NCBI RefSeq assembly: GCF_014651695.1
Contig: NZ_BMXJ01000002.1
Location: forward strand, 62,001 to 126,000
Direction of reading: 5' to 3'
DNA length: 64,000 nt
DNA from: Nocardiopsis terrae
GTDB lineage: Bacteria; Actinomycetota; Actinomycetes; Streptosporangiales; Streptosporangiaceae
The notes beneath the pieces were generated by a model, which saw only the letters and a list, made by a program, of their open reading frames with translations, had not been told where the DNA came from and did no database searches. Positions 60,693 to 64,000 of the stretch are shown here, in pieces (the first letter of the stretch is position 1; every line of letters starts with the position of its first letter). Both the position numbers and the translations under genes were made by a program.

Positions 60693-61648
60693 CCGCCCCG
60701 GAACACGCGGCTCCCGAACACACGATGCGCGCCGCCGCGATCGACGCGTTCGGCCCGGCCCGGGTACTGACCGCCAGGACTGTGCCCCGCCCCGTGGCGG
60801 GACCGGGCGAACTGCTGGTCCGGGTGCGGACGGCGGGCGTGCAGCTGACGGACGCCGCGATCCGGGACGGCTGGACTCCCCCGGGCGCGACCGTCGAGTT
60901 CCCGCAGATCCTCGGCAACGAGTTCGCCGGAGTGGTCGACGGGGTCGGCTCCGGGGTGCGGGGGTTCGCGGTGGGCGACGAGGTCGCCGGGTACCGGGTG
61001 CTCGGCTGTTACGCGGAGTACGTCAACGTGCCCGCCGAACAGGTCGTGCACAAGCCCTCCGGTGTGTCGTGGCTGACCGCCGGGGCCCTGTCGGCCTCCG
61101 GGCAGACGGCGCACACCGCCCTCGAACGCCTGCGGGTGGCCGGGGGCGAGACCCTGCTGGTGCACGGCGCGGCGGGCGGGGTCGGCACGGTGGCCGTGCA
61201 ACTGGCCGTGGCGCGCGGGGCGCGGGTGGTGGGCACGGCGAGCCCGGCCAACCACGAGTACCTGCGCTCCCTGGGCGCGGTGCCGGTCGGGTACGGCGCG
61301 GGGCAGCTCCGGCGGATCCGGGCGGCGGCGCCCCAGGGGGTGGACGCGGCCCTGGACGCGGCCGGGCACGGCAACCTCCGGACCGCGGTGGAACTGGTCG
61401 GGGACCGGGACCGGATCGGAACGATCGTCGACATCGGCCTCACCCGGGAGCTGGGCTGCCAGTGGATCAGCAGCGACCGCTCGGCGGCACGGCTCCGTGA
61501 ACTGCTCGATGCGTGCGAGCGGGGCGAACTCACCGTCACGGTCCGGAAGACGTTCCCGCTCGACCAGGTGTGGCGGGCCCACCTGGACGTGGAGACCGGC
61601 CACGGCCGGGGCAAGGTCGCCCTGGTGGTCGGTGACGGGGCGCCATGA
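60689..61648 (+). CDS. Zinc-independent quinone oxidoreductase-like MDR enzyme
   Basis: 319 residues. MDR features: MRAAAIDAFGPARVL at the N-terminus, LGNEFAGVVDGVGSGV, nucleotide motif VHGAAGGVGTVAVQLAV and GTASPANHEYLRSLGA. The structural and catalytic zinc ligands are absent, pointing to the NADPH:quinone reductase (QOR) group. Coupled by ATGA to both neighbours. SoxR regulons of actinomycetes often contain such reductases, which detoxify quinones. Confidence 0.88.
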   Translation: MTAPEHAAPEHTMRAAAIDAFGPARVLTARTVPRPVAGPGELLVRVRTAGVQLTDAAIRDGWTPPGATVEFPQILGNEFAGVVDGVGSGVRGFAVGDEVAGYRVLGCYAEYVNVPAEQVVHKPSGVSWLTAGALSASGQTAHTALERLRVAGGETLLVHGAAGGVGTVAVQLAVARGARVVGTASPANHEYLRSLGAVPVGYGAGQLRRIRAAAPQGVDAALDAAGHGNLRTAVELVGDRDRIGTIVDIGLTRELGCQWISSDRSAARLRELLDACERGELTVTVRKTFPLDQVWRAHLDVETGHGRGKVALVVGDGAP

Positions 61649-63033
61649 CCTCCGGACTGGGGGTCCCCTCCCCGGCCACCCGGCTCTGGGCTCCCGGGTC
61701 CCGGATGCTGGTGGTCGGCGTGTTCGGGCTGATGACCTTCATCGCCTTCGAGATCTTCGCCGTCACCACCGCCCTGCCGGTCGTGGCCCGGGACCTGGAC
61801 GCCGAACGGTGGTACTCGCTGGCCTTCGCCGCGGCGGTGACCACCGGGCTCGTGGGCATGACCCTCGGCGGCACCTGGGCGGACCGGAGCGGTCCGATGC
61901 GGCCCCTGCTGTTCGGCGGGGCGGCCTTCCTGACGGGGCTCGCGCTGTGCGCGGCCGCCCCCGCCATGGGTGTCTTCGTCGTCGGGCGGCTGCTCCAGGG
62001 TTTCGGCGGCGGCATCGACTCCGTGGTCCTGTACGTGGTCATCGCACGGTTCGTACACGAGGACGTGCGACCGCGCATGTTCGGTCTGCTGACGCTGGCG
62101 TGGTTGCTGCCGTCGGTCGTCGGCCCCCTGGTCTCCGGAATCCTGGTGCAGACGGTGCACTGGCGGACGGTGTTCGCGCTCGTCCTGGCCGGGTCGGCGG
62201 TCTCGCTGCTGTTCCTGCTCGGGGTCGTGCGCCGGGCTGGGCCCGGCCACGGCGGCGGTTCGGTACTGGACGGGCGGATGCTCTGGGCCGGTGTCGCGGC
62301 CACCGCGCTCCTGGGGCTGCACGTCTCCGGGCAGCAGTCCGCCGCCGTCCTGACGGCGGGAACGGCGGCGAGCGTGCTCGTACTGCTGGTCACCGCCGTG
62401 CGGCTGCTGCCGGAGGGCACCCTGCGCGCCCGGGCGGGCGTCCCCCGGCTGGTGCTGCTGCGCGCTCTGCTGGGCGGGGCGGTCTCCGCCACCGACATCT
62501 ACCTGCCGCCCTACCTGCAGCACGAACTCGGCTACCCGCCGGCCGTCTCCGGTCTCGTAATCGCGGTGGGGGCGCTCGGTTGGGCGGCCGGCGCCTGGTT
62601 GCAGGGGCGTTCGACCTCCGGCCCGCACCGCCCCGACCTGCTGTGGCGGGCAGCGGCGTTCGTCCTGTGCGGCCCGGTCGGGGCCGCCCTGGTCGTCGGC
62701 GGACTGCTGCCCGTCCCTGCGGCCGCCGTCGCCTGCGTCCTGATGGGGGTCGGCATGGGCATCGCCGCCCCGCAGGTCAGTTCGACGGTGCTGACGATGT
62801 CTCCTGAAGGACTGCAGGGCAACAACAGCTCGGCCCTCCAGATCGCGGAGTCCATGGTCACCTCCGCCCTGATCGCCGTGACCGGAGGCGTGCTGACCGT
62901 CTCGTTCCTGGGCGGGTACCTGGCCGTCTACGCGCTGACCGGGGCCGTGGCGCTGGCCGCCCTCGCCGTCACCCTGACCCTGCGCCCGGCCGGGGGAGCC
63001 GGGGAGGGAGGGGGCTTCGGCCGGAACGGGTGA
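61645..63033 (+). CDS. MFS drug/metabolite exporter
   Basis: 462 residues, ATGA overlap with the reductase gene; 12-14 helices. Drug:H+ antiporter signatures: AVTTALPVVARDL in helix 1, GGTWADRSGPMRPLLFGG (motif A), VGRLLQGFGGG and LPSVVGPLVSGILV (motif C-like). Third gene of the SoxR operon, so it probably exports the redox-active compound or its reduced form. Confidence 0.9.
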   Translation: MTSGLGVPSPATRLWAPGSRMLVVGVFGLMTFIAFEIFAVTTALPVVARDLDAERWYSLAFAAAVTTGLVGMTLGGTWADRSGPMRPLLFGGAAFLTGLALCAAAPAMGVFVVGRLLQGFGGGIDSVVLYVVIARFVHEDVRPRMFGLLTLAWLLPSVVGPLVSGILVQTVHWRTVFALVLAGSAVSLLFLLGVVRRAGPGHGGGSVLDGRMLWAGVAATALLGLHVSGQQSAAVLTAGTAASVLVLLVTAVRLLPEGTLRARAGVPRLVLLRALLGGAVSATDIYLPPYLQHELGYPPAVSGLVIAVGALGWAAGAWLQGRSTSGPHRPDLLWRAAAFVLCGPVGAALVVGGLLPVPAAAVACVLMGVGMGIAAPQVSSTVLTMSPEGLQGNNSSALQIAESMVTSALIAVTGGVLTVSFLGGYLAVYALTGAVALAALAVTLTLRPAGGAGEGGGFGRNG

Positions 63034-63060
63034 GGGTTCGGGGAAGGGCTCCAGGAGCGG

Positions 63061-63107
63061 CGAACCCCGCCCGGCCCCGGAGCGGATCCGGGGATGGGCG
63101 GGGTTCG
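63061..63107. terminator. Bidirectional terminator between the MFS and RidA genes
   Basis: Outer 12-bp stem CGAACCCCGCCC / GGGCGGGGTTCG (63061-63072 and 63096-63107) enclosing an inner CCCCGG / CCGGGG pair, between convergent genes. Confidence 0.8.
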
Positions 63108-63132
63108 GGCGGTGGTGGTTGCGGACCCGGGG

Positions 63133-63525
63133 TCAGTCGGCGGCGAAGGCCTCCAGCTCCACGAGCAGTTCGGGACGGCCGAGCCGGGTGATCTCGGCGC
63201 AGACGCCCGGCGGGCGGACGTCGAAGGCCTCCAGGCGCTCCGCCATCATCTCCCCCGCCTCGGTGAAGAAGGCCTCCACGTCGGTGACGTAGGTGTTCAT
63301 CCGGACGATGTTCCCCAGACCCATTCCCGCCTGGCGGAGTACCGCCTCGACGTTGTCCAGCGCCTTCGCCGTCTGGGCGCGCAGGTCACCCGGGTACAGG
63401 GACTCCCCCGTCTCCGAGACCGAGCACTGACCGCTGACGAAGAGCAGGCGCTGGTGGCCCTCGATGAGGATCCCCTGGTCCATACCCTCCGGATAGGTCC
63501 AGGGGTTGACCGTGGTGCGTCGCAT
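63133..63525 (-). CDS. RidA-family (YjgF/UK114) protein
   Basis: 130 residues, GGAAGGA 8 nt before the ATG. RidA-fold features: LLFVSGQCSVSETGES, DLRAQTAKALDNVEAVLRQAG, IVRMNTYVTDVEAFF, PPGVCAEITRLGRPELLVEL. The Arg of true RidA deaminases (near P-x-R-x-x-x-x-V) is replaced in PPGVCAEI, so it belongs to an Rid subfamily other than archetypal RidA and may not hydrolyse 2-aminoacrylate. It has its own MerR/SoxR-type promoter. Confidence 0.88.
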   Translation of the reverse strand: MRRTTVNPWTYPEGMDQGILIEGHQRLLFVSGQCSVSETGESLYPGDLRAQTAKALDNVEAVLRQAGMGLGNIVRMNTYVTDVEAFFTEAGEMMAERLEAFDVRPPGVCAEITRLGRPELLVELEAFAAD

Positions 63526-63562
63526 GGCCGGTCCTTCCGGTACTGGTCACTGGGCGGACCCC

Positions 63563-63593
63563 ACCGTAAAACCTCAACTTCTATTGAGGTCAA
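63563..63593 (-). promoter_or_regulatory. SoxR-type promoter of the RidA-family gene
   Basis: On the minus strand TTGACC is followed by a 19-bp spacer and TACGGT. The spacer carries the dyad CCTCAA-N6-TTGAGG (plus strand 63572-63589), the E. coli SoxR-box form. The predicted start site gives a leader of about 30 nt to the ATG at 63525. Confidence 0.75.
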
Positions 63594-63662
63594 GGGCGAC
63601 GGCCGGGGCCCGGTCCCCGGAAGCGCTTCCGGGGGCCGGGCGGGCACCGGGACCGGTCCCGG

Positions 63663-64000
63663 TCAGAAGGGCCGGTCGCCGACGATCGCGACGCGCTCGG
63701 CCACCCGCGGGTGCGGGTGGTAGTCGTTCACCGCGTAGTGCTGGGTGGCGCGGTTGTCCCAGAACGCGACCGAGTTCCGCTCCCACCGGAAACGCACCTG
63801 GAGCTCGGGGGTGTGCGCCTGTTGGAAGAGGAAGCGCAGCAGTTCGTCGCTCTCCGCCTCGTCCATGCCGACGATCCGGGTGGTGAAGGAGACGTTGACG
63901 AACAGCGTCCTGCGGCCGGTCTCGGGATGGGTGCGCACGACGGGGTGCTCGACCGGCGGGAACCGGTCCTGCCACTCCAGCAGCCGCTCCTCGTCCAGGA
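63663..64000 (-). CDS. TauD/TfdA-family Fe(II)/2-oxoglutarate dioxygenase (3' part, 5' end outside window)
   Basis: About 112 C-terminal residues. [57 protein letters not shown] and a final VAIVGDRPF are typical of TauD dioxygenases. The Arg that binds 2-oxoglutarate is in WDNRATQH-Y with the third iron ligand His there or just after. Substrates of relatives include taurine and other sulfonates or aryloxyacetates. The iron-binding H-x-D lies beyond the edge. Confidence 0.88.
   Translation of the reverse strand, partial: LDEERLLEWQDRFPPVEHPVVRTHPETGRRTLFVNVSFTTRIVGMDEAESDELLRFLFQQAHTPELQVRFRWERNSVAFWDNRATQHYAVNDYHPHPRVAERVAIVGDRPF

Overview
The window reads as chromosomal DNA of a filamentous or Nocardiopsis-like actinomycete. 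This is an inference from very high G+C, strong third-position GC bias that opens long antisense frames, many GTG/TTG starts and ATGA/GTGA overlaps, a SapB-type (ram/amf) lanthipeptide cluster, and a secreted FG-GAP / LamG / RHS toxin operon. I found no tRNA, rRNA or CRISPR array.

Layout. (1) 0-14 kb, minus strand: a polymorphic-toxin operon. It runs from a secreted FG-GAP propeller protein, through a LamG/DNRLRE protein, to a 2307-residue RHS protein ending in a Hint domain and an EndoU-type nuclease tip. A MafI-like immunity gene follows, then a displaced RHS-tip cassette sharing a 947-bp direct repeat, and a frameshifted immunity-like gene. (2) 14-17.3 kb: a degraded zone with an ISAs1-type transposase remnant, an unknown protein, a SMI1/KNR4 immunity-like gene and an AraC-type C-terminal fragment. 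(3) 17.3-22.6 kb, minus strand: a tightly packed operon. A broken receiver/Trx-like/thioredoxin-reductase fusion leads, followed by a pyranose-oxidase-type FAD enzyme, an IolE-like TIM-barrel dehydratase/isomerase and a cytoplasmic FG-GAP propeller. The set suggests oxidation of a sugar or glycoside to a keto-sugar followed by dehydration or elimination, and is the most interesting metabolic unit here. (4) 23.4-27 kb: a BetT-type choline transporter and a small four-cysteine secreted protein. (5) 28.1-34.7 kb: a class III lanthipeptide locus (RamC-like synthetase, a 41-residue RamS/SapB-like precursor, two ABC half-transporters) with two strong hairpins between precursor and transporters.

(6) 34.7-45.9 kb: a SMI1/KNR4 gene, a gene split by an in-frame TAG, a small membrane protein, a CaCA-type exchanger, a divergent CGNR regulator / MBL hydrolase pair, and a TetR regulator facing an SDR-DUF418 operon across two matching 15-bp palindromes. 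An XRE-PPOX protein, a tandem Usp protein and an unknown protein with a QDDV motif follow. (7) 46-48.4 kb: a P1B-4-type metal ATPase translationally coupled to an ArsR regulator whose C-terminal ligands match the spacing of the Ni/Co sensor KmtR. (8) 48.5-59.4 kb: a Ser/Thr kinase with an extracellular propeller, a HAD phosphatase, katG-furA, type-2 argG, anmK and a sodium-solute symporter. (9) 59.4-64 kb: a SoxR locus controlling a divergent DsbA-like / quinone oxidoreductase / MFS operon, a RidA-family gene with its own SoxR-type promoter, and a partial TauD-type dioxygenase at the right edge.

Working together: the left part is an inter-bacterial competition module with signs of tip exchange. 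The centre combines sugar oxidation, osmoprotectant uptake and a morphogenetic surfactant peptide. The right part is dominated by metal, peroxide and redox-cycling stress control.
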